From NCBI GenBank assembly GCA_032207245.1, contig CM063510.1, forward strand, positions 52,380,993 through 52,444,992: a stretch of DNA of 64,000 nt, read 5' to 3'. Under the pieces are notes generated by a model that was not told the DNA's origin, did no database searches, and saw only the letters and a program-made list of their open reading frames with translations. The translations under genes were made by a program, and so were the position numbers. The DNA is from Pardosa pseudoannulata (Eukaryota; Arthropoda; Arachnida; Araneae; Lycosidae). Shown here piece after piece: positions 23,050-34,249 of this stretch; within the stretch, counting starts at the first letter, position 1, and every line of letters begins with the position of its first letter.

Positions 23050-23660
23050 TGTGACCCACTGATGTGGTGATTATTAAATTTAATGCACAGAGAAGTATTC
23101 GAGGTATTTTAGTTACGAAACTACTCGACATCCAGCCTGATAAAATTCTTATTAAGGATTATATTTTGACCTTGTTTTCTAATTCTGTATTCACTTATGT
23201 ATCAAAACAGCAATTCAATAAATGAATAACGTACACTCCAATTCTAGTGGTTGGTTTGGGCACTACTGCCTACTATTTCCTACACGAGGATTTTTCTAAA
23301 CCACTGATTTGATGGCCATCAAATTTAATGCTCAGAGAAGAATTCGAGGTATTTTAGTTACGAAACTACTCGACATCCAGCCTGATAAAATTCTTATTAA
23401 GGCATATATTTTAACCTTGTTTTCTAATTCTGTATTCACTTATGTATCAAAACAGCAATTCAATAAATGAATAACCTACACTCCAATTCTAGTGGTTGGT
23501 TTGGGCACTACTGCCTACTATTTCCTACACGAGGATTTTTCTAAACCACTGATTTGATGGCCATCAAATTTAATGCTCAGAGAAGAATTCGAGGTATTTT
23601 AATTACAAAACTAGTCGACATTGAGCCTGAAAGATTCCTATTAAGGTTTAGTATAAAGGT
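23050..23660. repeat. 245-bp tandem triplication carrying a SINE tail fragment
   Basis: 'ctagtggttggtttgggcac' occurs at 23244 and 23489, exactly 245 bp apart. The blocks from 'gatggccatcaaatttaatg' through 'cagcctgataaaattc' occur three times, the last one partial and more diverged. Units 1 and 2 are almost identical. Each holds the first ~40 bp of a SINE ('ggtttgggcactactgccta', 'tacacgagga'), which was therefore amplified with the unit. Confidence 0.9.
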
Positions 23661-23890
23661 TTGTATAAAGGTCTGTAAAGGTTTAGTATAAAGGTCTGAG
23701 CAAAAAATAACAAGGTCATAAGGTAATACAAATCAATGCTAATGCATCGTTCACAGATTTTCGACTTTGAATAAAAATGATTTGTTGTATACAAATAATT
23801 TTAAAAGAGTCTCATTATAAATTACTATAATCTCATTATAATACTGTCTCATTATAATCTCATTATAAAGAGTCACATTATAAATTTTTC
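23661..23890. repeat. Short local repeats
   Basis: Imperfect direct repeats of 'gtataaaggt' (23650-23695) and of 'tctcattataa' (23805-23885). Simple slippage-type sequence. Confidence 0.6.
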
Positions 23891-25540
23891 CTGCAAATCA
23901 AAACTAATAAAGTATTTTCAATATTTTATGAATTCATTTTCCCAAAGCTGTCGAGACCAAACATTTTTTCATATCTCTCCAGGTTTTTGAGAACTAAAGG
24001 GACTTTTTTCAAAATTCATTGCAAAAATTAAGTTTTCAAAACATTTGGAGATTTTAGACCAAATAACGGACTTAGAATTAGCACACTGTATTAAATAGAT
24101 GCTTTGTTTGTATTTCATATTTTATGGCTAAAACGTATTTCAGGGAAACTACGATCGAAGGAACTTGCAGGATATACTAGAACTTATGATAACACAGAAT
24201 ATATACATTTACACTCCGTAATACCAAATTCACAACAATATTCATAACTAGGAACTGCGAATATTTAATGTTCTATATTTTAACAATAAACGTGAAGTTG
24301 GGATTAGTATTAACGTCCTAAGAGGTGCATTTGCCTGCAATACAATTTGCATTTTCATGAATAGTTTATATAATTATCAAAAGGTTAAAATTTATCATTT
24401 TCCATGGCATTATGACTAAATGTACTTTCAAAGTAATTTCATGAATAAGATACACATATATATCTCATACAAAGCCCCGTACCAAACAATGATATAAATA
24501 TTTATATATGTTATATGTATGAAAAGATTCTTGCAATAGGAATATGCTAATGATAAACTAGTAAGGTTTTCATATGACTATCTATTTTGTAACTCATTTA
24601 GATTGAAATCAAATCAAACCACACTTATTGTAAATTAATTTTTCACAGTAAATTACTTTCTTAAAATTATATTATATATTGCTAGATAAACCTTATTACA
24701 TGTATTAATAATATTTGTCACACTCCAATATTCATTCGTACACTTTGAGAATATTCAATAGATTTAATTAAATTCCATACAAAGGAAAATGCCTTAAAGT
24801 TAATTGTTAAATCAGTTTTATGACGAAGAAACTAGTTTTCCAGAGGAAAAAAATACAAAAGGAACATACAATAAAAAATATTTAAAACATTTTAATATGC
24901 TTATATAATTATGAAGAAGATGCATAAACGGTAGATTAAGCCATTTTTAATAATTGTTAATTGGCAACAGTTTCCTTTTGTTCTTGACAGTAAATTAGGG
25001 AAATTGATTGTTCTTTACTGTAGCTTTAAAAAAAAACATATTAAGAAAAAAAACTCATGTTGAAGCAATTACCTCTTAATCCATTTAATGTTTACAATTC
25101 TGTGTCTTAAAATAGTTTTAAGAAAAGAGAAAAGAATCTGTTTTTGGTATCTATGCAAAGTTAAAAATGAAGCCGAGTCTCGGAAAATAAATTGTCTCCA
25201 GTAAATTAAGATATTATTAAGATGATTTAATTCCCAGATTTTTGGAGAATTGCACTGATTAAGGCTTCATCAAATTAATGCTAGGCATAAAAATATTTCT
25301 TCAGCTAATTTTATGAAAACAATTAAATTGATTTCTTTTATTTAATAAACTGAACTAGCTTAGATTAATTAAATTTTACTGAATAAATTAAATTAAATTA
25401 AATTTTGTAATGTCTGATTAGTTTTAGATTATTTTTACCATTTTTACCGTAGTTTTATACTATGGTAGAATGAGTAATTGTGGTCATTTGGAGAGAACTA
25501 TACTTTAATCTTTTAAATAATACAAACAATTAAAAGTTTT
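23891..25540. other. 1.65 kb of AT-rich DNA, nothing recognised
   Basis: No frames over 60 codons and no inverted ends noticed. Confidence 0.5.
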
Positions 25541-25544
25541 TTAA

Positions 25545-25756
25545 CCCTTAATTTGACAAGATGTTTTTTCAAATATTTTTTAATTTCTGTTATTTTCCCC
25601 ATGTCTGTATAGACATTAGGATCTCTGTAAAATAAAAAATATATCATTTTCCATTTTTGAGATAATTAATGTCCGCTGTGGCGAACACTGACAATTATGT
25701 TATATATTAGTTTTAAATATACATGTCCAGTGTAGCGGACTTAGTCAAATTAAGGG
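25545..25756. mobile_element. TTAA-type MITE family F5, complete
   Basis: A 212-bp element between TTAA at 25541-25544 and 25757-25760. The 13-bp terminal inverted repeats are perfect: CCCTTAATTTGAC and GTCAAATTAAGGG. It is too short to code for anything. A left-end fragment of the same family is at 1523. Confidence 0.9.
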
Positions 25757-25851
25757 TTAAGGACCTTTTCAGTTCAATTAAACAGTATCAATGGAAACTG
25801 TACGCAATTTAGATTTGATGAATCCTATGTATTAAAATATGATAGTATCTA

Positions 25852-27071
25852 CAGGTGTGTAAAAAAAACGAAACATTGTAATTAAAAGTAATATTTAATA
25901 ACACGAGTCATAATCATTAAAATATAATCCTAGCTAACAATTTATGAAGTGAAAAAAGTATATATCACATTATTAGGAGGTAGCTTTAATGAAGTTGTAT
26001 ACATCTTGCAATTTCGTCAAAAGCTTAAAATGACACATCTCACAGATTTTCAAAATAGGTGATATTGTAAGGAGGCCTGTTATCTGCCTAAACATTTACC
26101 GAGACATACCAAATTTTATGTGTTTTTATATGGATACGTCATGAATGTAATGAAAACATACACATATCATAGGAGTACAAGCTAGGGAAAGGAAATTAAT
26201 TGACGGAAGAAAAATATGAGTGAAAGAGACTAATGTGTATTGACGTGGACTGAAGACTAAAAAGAAAATCTATAGCGAATGTGACCACCCCAGAGGTCAA
26301 TTTATGAATTTTCTACAGTCAATAGTTACAAATACATAAACATAGCAGCAATTCTCAAGCAACTTCTTGTAGACGTTAATACCAAACATCGTCAACAACG
26401 GGGTCAAATCCACAAAATTTTATAGATTGAAAATTTAAAGACAGTTATATGGGTAGATAAGTCCTCTTACACATTTCCCCCTATAACTAGATGAATAGAC
26501 GTTTGGACGACACCTGCACAAGATTATTATCATGATTGTCTACTGCTAGTTGTCAAGTATAAAGAAGAATATGTCATTACATGGGCAGCAACGCTGTGTT
26601 TTACAGATGGTACAATCGTAATCCTGAAAGAGAGAATAATTAGAGAGTAGTATATACAATTTTTAGTTAATCAGGTCCGTCCTGTGATGCAATTTTTATT
26701 ATTATTATTGTAGGCGATTAAAGTTTTCAGGATAATAACTCTCCAATTTATCCTACCAGATTTAGACATGGTTTGTCAACGCAAAGTAAGAGCAGGACAT
26801 CTACCTTGGCCACCCAATCACCTAATCTTAATAAAATGGAACCATTAATGATCAATTTTATACCGATCAAAACTGACTATATCTCCTATACTATCATCTC
26901 TCTTGGAACGTCCCCAATTACTCAATGAATAATGGTATAATACTCCTCTAAATAATATTCAACATTTGTTTCACCAAGTGAAAACAATTTGTTTTAAACG
27001 TCCAAGTACTGCGCCACAATAGGAAAGAAATCATTAAAATCTATTGTGTTTCTATTTTGATAAACTACCTG
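25852..27071 (+). mobile_element. Tc1-like DNA transposon, nearly full length, inactive
   Basis: A 1220-bp element flanked by TA (25850-25851 and 27072-27073). The ends CAGGTGTGTAAAAAAAACGA and, on the other strand, CAGGTAGTTTATCAAAATAG are diverged inverted repeats. The interior encodes a broken Tc1-type transposase. Its size is close to the usual 1.2-1.7 kb of the superfamily, so the element is almost complete but decayed. Confidence 0.88.
26025..26990 (+). pseudogene. Tc1-like transposase, degraded
   Basis: Readable in pieces across frames. 'MTHLTDFQ' near 26030 is the DNA-binding start. 'VDKSSYTFPPI' and then 'IDVWTTPAQDYYHDCLLLVV' (about 26455-26560) cover the first catalytic aspartate block, which in the family reads SDES-F then WRTP. 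'RPVMQF' is at about 26680. The third catalytic block is 'LATQSPNLNKMEPL' (about 26800-26850), where the family has PAQSPDLNPIE. The last Glu is kept, the Asp has become Asn, and the middle DDN block is lost. The C-terminal 'SSLLERPQLLNE' follows. Many stops and frameshifts make it a clear pseudogene. Confidence 0.85.
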
Positions 27072-27073
27072 TA

Positions 27074-27525
27074 CGTATATACCTATGTGCTCCCTAACAT
27101 ATGACTAGCATATGACTTTGAAAAAACATCGTAGTTACCTTCCAAAAAAGTGAAAACAAGAATCAAAGGAATCCATTTTGACAATTTACATTCCAAAATT
27201 ACAATTAGTTAAAATTATAAAACCAACCAATAAACCGTTTAATTTTGTAGTACTTAAATTTTCACTTTTTAATTCAAGTCAGTTAACGAGAAGTCTTAAA
27301 TTTTTGCCATCATAATCCAATACTTGGTACTGTAAATTATTATACGGCGGAACACTGACCATTTGCACCATTTTCCAATCCAATTTTTAGATACCAATTT
27401 TATTTCATTGCCAACAATTCCTTAAAATTATTTATAACCTAATGCCACGTGTAATATTTGAATTTGTAGATATATTTTTACTTTTTAAATAATTTGGCAA
27501 AAATCTTAGGGTATTTTCCTATATT
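27074..27525. other. Intergenic DNA, nothing recognised
   Basis: AT-rich, without features. Confidence 0.5.
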
Positions 27526-27630
27526 CTGAAGAGGGATGTTCATAGCCGTTAGAAATTGGCTTTAGTCGGTAGACCCTTAACACATTAGTAAGATAGTATA
27601 CCGTAGCGCTCGAAACCAAACCAAAGAATT
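27526..27630 (+). mobile_element. 5'-truncated tRNA-SINE
   Basis: It begins in the SINE middle ('gatgttcatagccgtt') and runs through 'ggctttagtcggtagaccc' to 'accgtagcgctcgaaaccaa'. The tRNA head with boxes A and B is absent. This is typical of incomplete reverse transcription or later loss. Confidence 0.8.
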
Positions 27631-28009
27631 TAGACCATGCAAAGCTATGGCACACAATTCCGTCAAATATAATCATATTTTCTGAGCTTACGATTAAAAT
27701 GAAATTCAAATTACTAAGACTATGCTTACTCATTTTATGATAGAGACTTGTTGGTGTATAATTGTTGGGCATTGTATTTTGCAATATGATCTAAAAAGTA
27801 ATTTGGATTTTGAAATAAAAATAACCTTCATGTGAGAAGCATCATCCTCCAAACGGAAAGTAGAGCACAAAATGGCTATTGTTTTTTTATATTGTTTATT
27901 TTAAAACTAAATAATTTATGATTTAGATTTGAGATATTTATCAAAAACAAACAAACAAAGAAAAACAAATACACAAACACATGCACACATTTATATAAAT
28001 AATATATTC

Positions 28010-28014
<5 letters not shown>
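27631..28014. other. Intergenic DNA, nothing recognised
   Basis: A 'caaacaaacaaag' stretch and a CA-rich patch lead into the (TA)n tract. Confidence 0.5.
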
Positions 28015-28099
<85 letters not shown>

Positions 28100-28121
28100 T
28101 ATATATATATATATATATATA
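28015..28121. repeat. (TA)n microsatellite
   Basis: About 105 bp of TA repeat, broken by 'cacatatat' and 'tatatatt' interruptions and flanked by CA repeats. Confidence 0.95.
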
Positions 28122-28178
28122 CACATACATCATTCTGACGTCATTATTTTGAATAGCGCTTTTTTCTATTATATTTAA

Positions 28179-28708
28179 CCCCTTCCGGTAAAATGACGAG
28201 TCTAGCTCGTCATTGGTTTTTCATTCCATACCGCACAATGACGAGCTACACTCGTCATGCGACTAAAGTTACTGATAAATATGATAATTAATTTAGTTTA
28301 AAATTTCTAGTGTACTGAATTTAGCAACACTTTTGTTACTTGTGGAAATCCCAGGTCACTATTACATATTGTTTATTTAAAATTTCTTGGTACAAGTCAC
28401 TGCCAAATTGATGAGTCAGAATAAAAGAAAAACCTACTAAGAAATGCCGTGTTACAAGAATCAAATTAGAAGTGAGACTACTTGGCGGTGTAAACAATTA
28501 AAAATTCCTTTGCACTTTGTTTTAAAAAGTACCACTAGCTTGAAGACTATTATCTTAATTTTACCATTTCTGATACTTAATACTATGTAAAAAGTGGATT
28601 TTAATTAAGAATATGTAAGAATTGTAAAATAAAACAAGTTTTTTTAAATAAAAATTAAATGGTTACTTCACGCACAGTTTTTCATTATTAAATCGTACCG
28701 GAAAGGGC
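28179..28708 (+). mobile_element. piggyBac-derived element family F1, copy 3
   Basis: A 530-bp element between TTAA at 28175-28178 and 28709-28712. Left end CCCCTTCCGGT; right end ACCGGAAAGGGC with two changes. The two ATGACGAG hairpins are intact. It is nearly the same length as copy 1, so all three derive from one deleted form. Confidence 0.93.
28411..28590 (+). pseudogene. piggyBac cysteine-rich domain remnant, copy 3 (frameshifted)
   Basis: Same remnant as at 6905 and 12980. An extra A after 'aataaaagaaa' and a 4-base loss in the CRVC codons ('tgccgtgttacaag') break the frame. The DNA is otherwise very close to copies 1 and 2. It cannot code for the domain. Confidence 0.8.
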
Positions 28709-28712
28709 TTAA

Positions 28713-29739
28713 ACTTCTCTTTTCAACCTTTCTGTATGCATAATATTTTCTAAAAGTTAGGAATACTTAAAAGTAAAAATACATATTTAATGTTTTTTCT
28801 TCATGCTATTGTTAATACTTAGAACTAGACATTTGTTTATTTATCGTTGAATGCCAAAGGCGTACGTTGTTATGCTTAGTTTAACTCATAACTGAATTAA
28901 ATTACTCAGAAAATGAGTTAATTTATAGAACTAGTAAAAATAAAGCTGTTGGAAGAAAATTGAACACCGATTTTTTTTCGGTTTTCTAATATCCAGTATG
29001 AATGTTTTATTAATAATTAGACTGTACTGCTTCCTGTAAATTAATGCATATAATCTGTTTAGCTAATTTTACGAAAGCCGTTTAAAATAAAGAATTGTAT
29101 ATGTGTAATATACTGAAATATTTGGATAGTAATAACTATTTAATAAAGTAAAATTTACAACAGTATATAAATATAGATTATGGGATCAATTTAATAAAGG
29201 AAAAATATCTGCAAAATTTGCTCAATGATAACTATAAAAAGATAAACTACTATCATTAAATAATCAAACATTTATGTAAGAACAGCAACAATTGCTTAAA
29301 AATATTTCAACACAAAGTTCACAAATGTTGATCCAAATTACCATCTAATATATGTCTCAGATTGTTGTTAAAGAAAGAAGACTTAAATCTTGGTAAGTAA
29401 ATATATCTCCACATCTAGAAAGATGGGTTAAAACAGAATGTATATACATTTGTACATTATGATAAAGGGCAGATAATAAATCGAAAAAATAAGTTTCCTC
29501 AGGTTAATCATCACAGAACTTGAAATCTGTATACCTAACACAAGTGAAATTGTTAAGTAGTATAAGTGTACAAGTTACATTATCTCTATAATTAAAGTTA
29601 TTCTCACCTAGTATTAATTCTTAAAACTAAGAATATATATTAGTATATATAAAGTTAAGAAATACAGATTTTTTTTACAAGAATTAACGCAGGTTAAACT
29701 ATTGTTTATAGTGAGCATATTTAAGCTAAATTAGTTCGT
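28713..29739. other. 1 kb of AT-rich DNA, nothing recognised
   Basis: No repeat ends or frames of note. Confidence 0.5.
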
Positions 29740-30290
29740 AAAATGAGTTATAAATCTTAAGTATTTTCCAATTTTCTGTTGTCACTGTACTAGCAGAGAA
29801 GATTTGGAGCGGTGTTTACCCATCCAACATGATCGATTTCCATACAAGAATGTCTGTGCCACCAAAGCAAGACATTTTTTTGATATTTGGAAGATGATTG
29901 CTTGTTCCAGGTGTTCTCCAGTTAAAACCTCGTTGAGAATCACATGGGCTGAATGTCGACTTGTCTTTGAAGAGAGCAATAATGGTGTTGACAGCTCAAA
30001 GATTGAAGGTCTCTTTCGTGAACCTACGTGAGAGGTACACACACCACTGGTATCCAGCTATTAAATACCCTCTCACCTAACCAGATATGCATAGTTTGTC
30101 TTGATACATTGTTCCAGATTCAGCAGCGAGGTCTTGATGAAGCTGATCAGAAATCCCGATTCCTTGTCACAGTGGATTTAGTGTCATATAGCGATCTTTC
30201 AAAGGTTTTATGACATTTGGGAGATCTTGTCCAGCCCTCCTAGTGATATTACCTGCTATCTTACGCTTTTACCATAATCAGGAGAGCATT
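29740..30290 (-). pseudogene. Second Tc1-like transposase fragment, degraded
   Basis: Reverse-strand translation in shifting frames follows Tc1 transposase order. 'DQLHQDLAAESGT' (about 30155-30120) matches the second helix-turn-helix. 'WIPVVCVPLT' (about 30060-30030) matches the ARRP-xxPLT linker. 'LFKDKSTFSPCDSQRGFNWR' carries the first catalytic Asp. 'MSCFGGTDILVWKSIMLDG' is the G-SVMVWG region, and 'TPLQIFSASTVT' follows. The last two catalytic acids lie beyond the recognisable part. At least three frame changes and stops make it a dead relic. It belongs to a different Tc1 lineage from 25852-27071, judging by the DES-F region. No TIRs were found. Apparent frames on the plus strand here are antisense artefacts. 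Confidence 0.85.
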
Positions 30291-32307
30291 ATACACGACA
30301 AGTTTAATCAACGGTCAACATCTACTTATGGCTCCCTGACAAAAGCTCTCCATGGATAAGGAATTCCCGCACATTTTGTAGCTTTATAGAATTTCTCTAA
30401 TTTCTTTTGTATATATTTTTTCAATAAACGCTGATTTGCAATATTCAATAAACACTTGACAAATATTGTAATCCTTTCCCCATGAGTTACAGTAGTATAT
30501 ATACCCATTCATTAAAATACCCATTTTATTAAAATAATTTACCCACAATAAAAAAATCATGAAGTATTTAGAGAATGAGGTTTTATTCTAATTTTGCTTC
30601 GAAATTAGAATGAAATCTAAAAAAACTGTAAATATAGAAATTACTTATTTACATAGAAAGACATAAAGCTAGACAACTGAAGATATATATTTGTACATAA
30701 AATTGAATATTATGAAATATACATTATACTAATAGATGAAGACCTCTCATAAAACACTCATATATAGAAACACAGCTTTGTTCAGGGAAAATTGTACAGC
30801 AATCGATCAAAAATATATATAGAAAAGAATTTATATTCGATAGCTATACTAAATCAAACAACACCACAAAACAAATGCTCTTTGAACATTTGTTTAATAA
30901 TAGAAACTGCTTGAAAAATATACAATAGAAATCTTACCACTATCGTTCAAATATGCATTTATCATTAGGTCTCATTTTGTTGTAAAATTTAAAAACATGA
31001 ATATACTAGCCAGAAATGTTTTCTTGAATTGGCCAAAGAGTTATATAGCCTGATAATATATACCTGGATATATATACCTGATGTATTTATGATCATCAAT
31101 TGGAAGATGATAAAATTTGAAAGAAATGAATATTTGTGTTTTGTTTTCACAAATAATGAAATCAGAGCTATTTTGCAAGTGGAGTGTGCCTTAATTTAAG
31201 CACACATAATAGAGTTTCGCCATAATTAAAATTGTTCTCATCTATTGTTAATTCTATAAAAAAGTTCATTAATTTTACTGCAATCAACACCGATTAAAAC
31301 TGTATTTCTTTGTAGGGAAGTGCTTTAAAATCCAATAAAGAGCTCATAAAAGTAATATCTCTTCTTATTAAAATGTATTTCAACACTCTATTGAAATCAT
31401 CATATCATTCTTACCAGTGTTTTGGGTTAAAATTAAACACGTTACTACTTGTATACAGACACTAGAATAGTGGCTTTTACAATTTAATGAACCTACTTAC
31501 TAATTTGACTTTTAATAAAATGCAGAAAAAACTTATTATAAATACTATTCCAAATTATATTATCAAATTATTGAATATAGATGTTATAAAATCATAATAT
31601 ATCTTTTAATCAGTTAACTTAAACTACTTTAAATGAATATCTCACGCAATTTAAATAAATATCTATCACAATGACAAATTTCAATTTCAATGTGTCTTTA
31701 ATATAAAGGACATATACATAATATACTTACAGGAGAAAATTAGGAATAAATGAGAGAAAAAAATTATTACTCCATAATATAACATATAGTTTCTAAAATT
31801 AAATACATATCATTGTAAACACTAATATTTATACATATATCAAAATAATCTAAAATGAATTATAAGTAAAGTTAGTAAGCAATATCTTCGTAATCTTTTA
31901 CAAAAATGTAAACTTGGTTTGTATGACACATTTGAAATTTTTATTATAGAAATACGACTCAGTGCAATAACTACTTAAATATAATGCTGTCAAAATATCA
32001 AATACTGTTATATTAGCTTTCCCTATTATTTAAATACACTTGTAAGTAAATCACATCAGTTTAAATTATGCACGTCAGTTAAAATTATGAGTGGCTTAAA
32101 TAAAACATATTATTAACTTAGAATCATTTAGAATACTTTGATATTTTAAAGATTATCATTGTATATATTATACGTCTGTTATTCAAATTGAAATTTCACT
32201 AATAGTCACACTTCTAACATCAAAGAATATTAACTAAAGATATTAATGAAGGAACGATTCTCGGAAATATTTAAATCTACACATTTAACAGATATGAAAA
32301 AAAAATT
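30291..32307. other. 2 kb of AT-rich DNA, nothing recognised
   Basis: Short frames only. 30330-30510 (minus) is open for 60 codons without a recognisable domain. Confidence 0.5.
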
Positions 32308-32372
32308 CAATGGCCTGATTTCGAAGCCGACAGGATGTAAGTTGTGAATTTTACCACCGCGCTATGAGCATA
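32308..32372 (-). repeat. Degenerate tRNA-like sequence, possibly a second SINE type
   Basis: The reverse complement contains 'TAGCGCGGTGG', a good match to pol III box A. About 45 bp later comes 'GGCTTCGAAATC', a weaker box B. The full cloverleaf does not fold convincingly. It is either a tRNA pseudogene or the head of a different SINE; no second copy is in the window. Confidence 0.35.
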
Positions 32373-32997
32373 TATATTAACAGATATTCCTACAAAAGGT
32401 TAAAAGATGGAAATAATTTTTAAAGTATATGTTTATTAAAATGAATTATTTTATTTATAATTATGTACTTATATGTTTAGTTCACATATAGTAAGATAAT
32501 TAATTATGCAGAATTTTAGTTTAATTGTGGAACTGAAAAAAAAACATTACAAGACTTAAATCTAGACAGACATACACTTAGAGTTGAAAATAAAAGAGAG
32601 CAAGAAATAAGATTGGTTAAAAGCGTATGATTTCAATGGAAATATTAGGAAGTTATTTGGAAAAAAGTTCTAATTTTTTGTATTCTTTTTTAATGTTTGA
32701 ACAATAAGGTTTTATTACTATATTTATCTAAGTAATTAAGAAGTGTATATAACTGTCAAAATATTGTTTATCTCTTAGGTATTAGCCTCGTTTATTCATT
32801 ATTTGCACGCTTGCAGGCAAAATACGTCACGTTGCTCACGCATGTAAAAATCTATAAGCAGAACACCCGGTAAAGTCTCAAAATATATGCTACTATTTGC
32901 GATCACGCAAGTTATAGTTGGGATCTAGAATTAGTAAGTTGCCTATTTTCTATTTCAGGTTCTCTCCCCCAACTTGTGATCAAATCATCGCCCAGAA
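32373..32997. other. Intergenic DNA, nothing recognised
   Basis: No features seen. Confidence 0.5.
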
Positions 32998-34245
32998 AAA
33001 TTTAAAGGAAAAATTTTCCATTCTGGTCATAATATTTGCTTGTGTCAATGAATAGAGAACACTGGATAGTGAAGCTACTATACACCACTGAAGCGGAAAA
33101 TCAATATATATTTTTCATATAACAGGATAGGAACAGTTACATGGAATAAATATGTCTAAGTGGTCTTTGAATGACCTTGGGAATCGTATGTTATTCTAGG
33201 GGAAAATGTTACTCCATTTTTCTTTTCACGGATAGGAAGAACATTTTAAATATTTTATTCTATTACGTTAAGTTTGGATTTCACTTTAAATCTCCGGAAC
33301 TGTTTTGATACCCTTATAATGAAACAAATAATTCCACACGTGCATATCATGAAATTTTAAACATAAGTGAAATTTTAAATACATTAATAATCTGAAATTA
33401 AGAAAATAATTTATGAGTTATTAAAATACTTTTAGTATGAAAACTTTAAAACATTTCAATTTCAAAATACTAATTGAAAATTTATTTTTTATTTTAAAAT
33501 TTCGAATGCTTAGAGTTTTACAGTACTCAACTAATATTTTATTTAAATTTGATATTTGAATGTAGTTTCTAACATACAGTTTTTTTCAAGTTATTTTGTG
33601 AGTAAGCGATGAATTCCTTAATCTTTATTTTGTATATGTCTTATATTATGCGTTATTAAAATATTCTGTTTGATATGACAAAAGTAATTTTTTTCAAATG
33701 TAGAGATTTACTAAAGCACATGCAAAAAATTCTAAAATGAGCAGATATTTTTGTTTTTTATTAACACATTGTATGTAAATAGCGTGTTTTAATTTATATG
33801 ATGAGCTTCATATTCAACACATTGTATGTGGGACAAATACTAGTATGTTTTCTGATGATTGGTACTTGAGCGTGGGTCATGTATTAGTACGGGTTAATGT
33901 AACATGATTTGTTTGCGGTACAAAAATAATGGTATACACAGGAAAGTGAAGCCGAATGTTCTTGCCTACTACATAGGTTCTCGAAATATTTATACAATTA
34001 AAATATAGTGTTTTCATCAGTCAATGCGGAACCACAGAACGAGAGAAATATAAATCTATATACTACTATTTCTATTTGAATTATCATATTTATTATACTA
34101 TTATAAATTTATGCACCAAAAATCATATTTTTTTGTTTAAAAAAATCTTATGGCTGTTATTTATATATTTCTATTTATATACTTGTTTATATATTTCAAT
34201 ATAAAATACGAAAAGTTGGTTAAAAAATTAAATTATTCTCGATCT
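32998..34245. repeat. Unit A of a ~1.25-kb tandem duplication
   Basis: Matches 34250-35531 from 'aaatttaaaggaaaaatttt' onward, including 'ggataggaacagtt', 'cgtatgttattct' and 'aaatctccggaact'. It ends inside an F4 element: the right third of that F4 is missing and the next unit starts at once after 'ctcgatct'. The duplication breakpoint therefore lies within F4. Confidence 0.88.
33765..34245 (+). mobile_element. F4 copy 3, right end lost at the duplication junction
   Basis: TTAA at 33761-33764, then CACATTGTATGTAAAT and a 53-bp segment, then a second terminus CACATTGTATGTGGGAC at 33818. The same extra segment precedes copy 1 at 5405-5448, so it marks a sub-family with a doubled left end. The element stops at about 34245 without the right TIR. 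Confidence 0.82.
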
Positions 34246-34249
34246 GATG

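Noticed and set aside
27929..28138. Open frame of isoleucine-tyrosine repeats
   Set aside because: Pure (TA)n translation.
29804..30213. Plus-strand open frames
   Set aside because: They are antisense to a recognisable Tc1 transposase relic on the minus strand.
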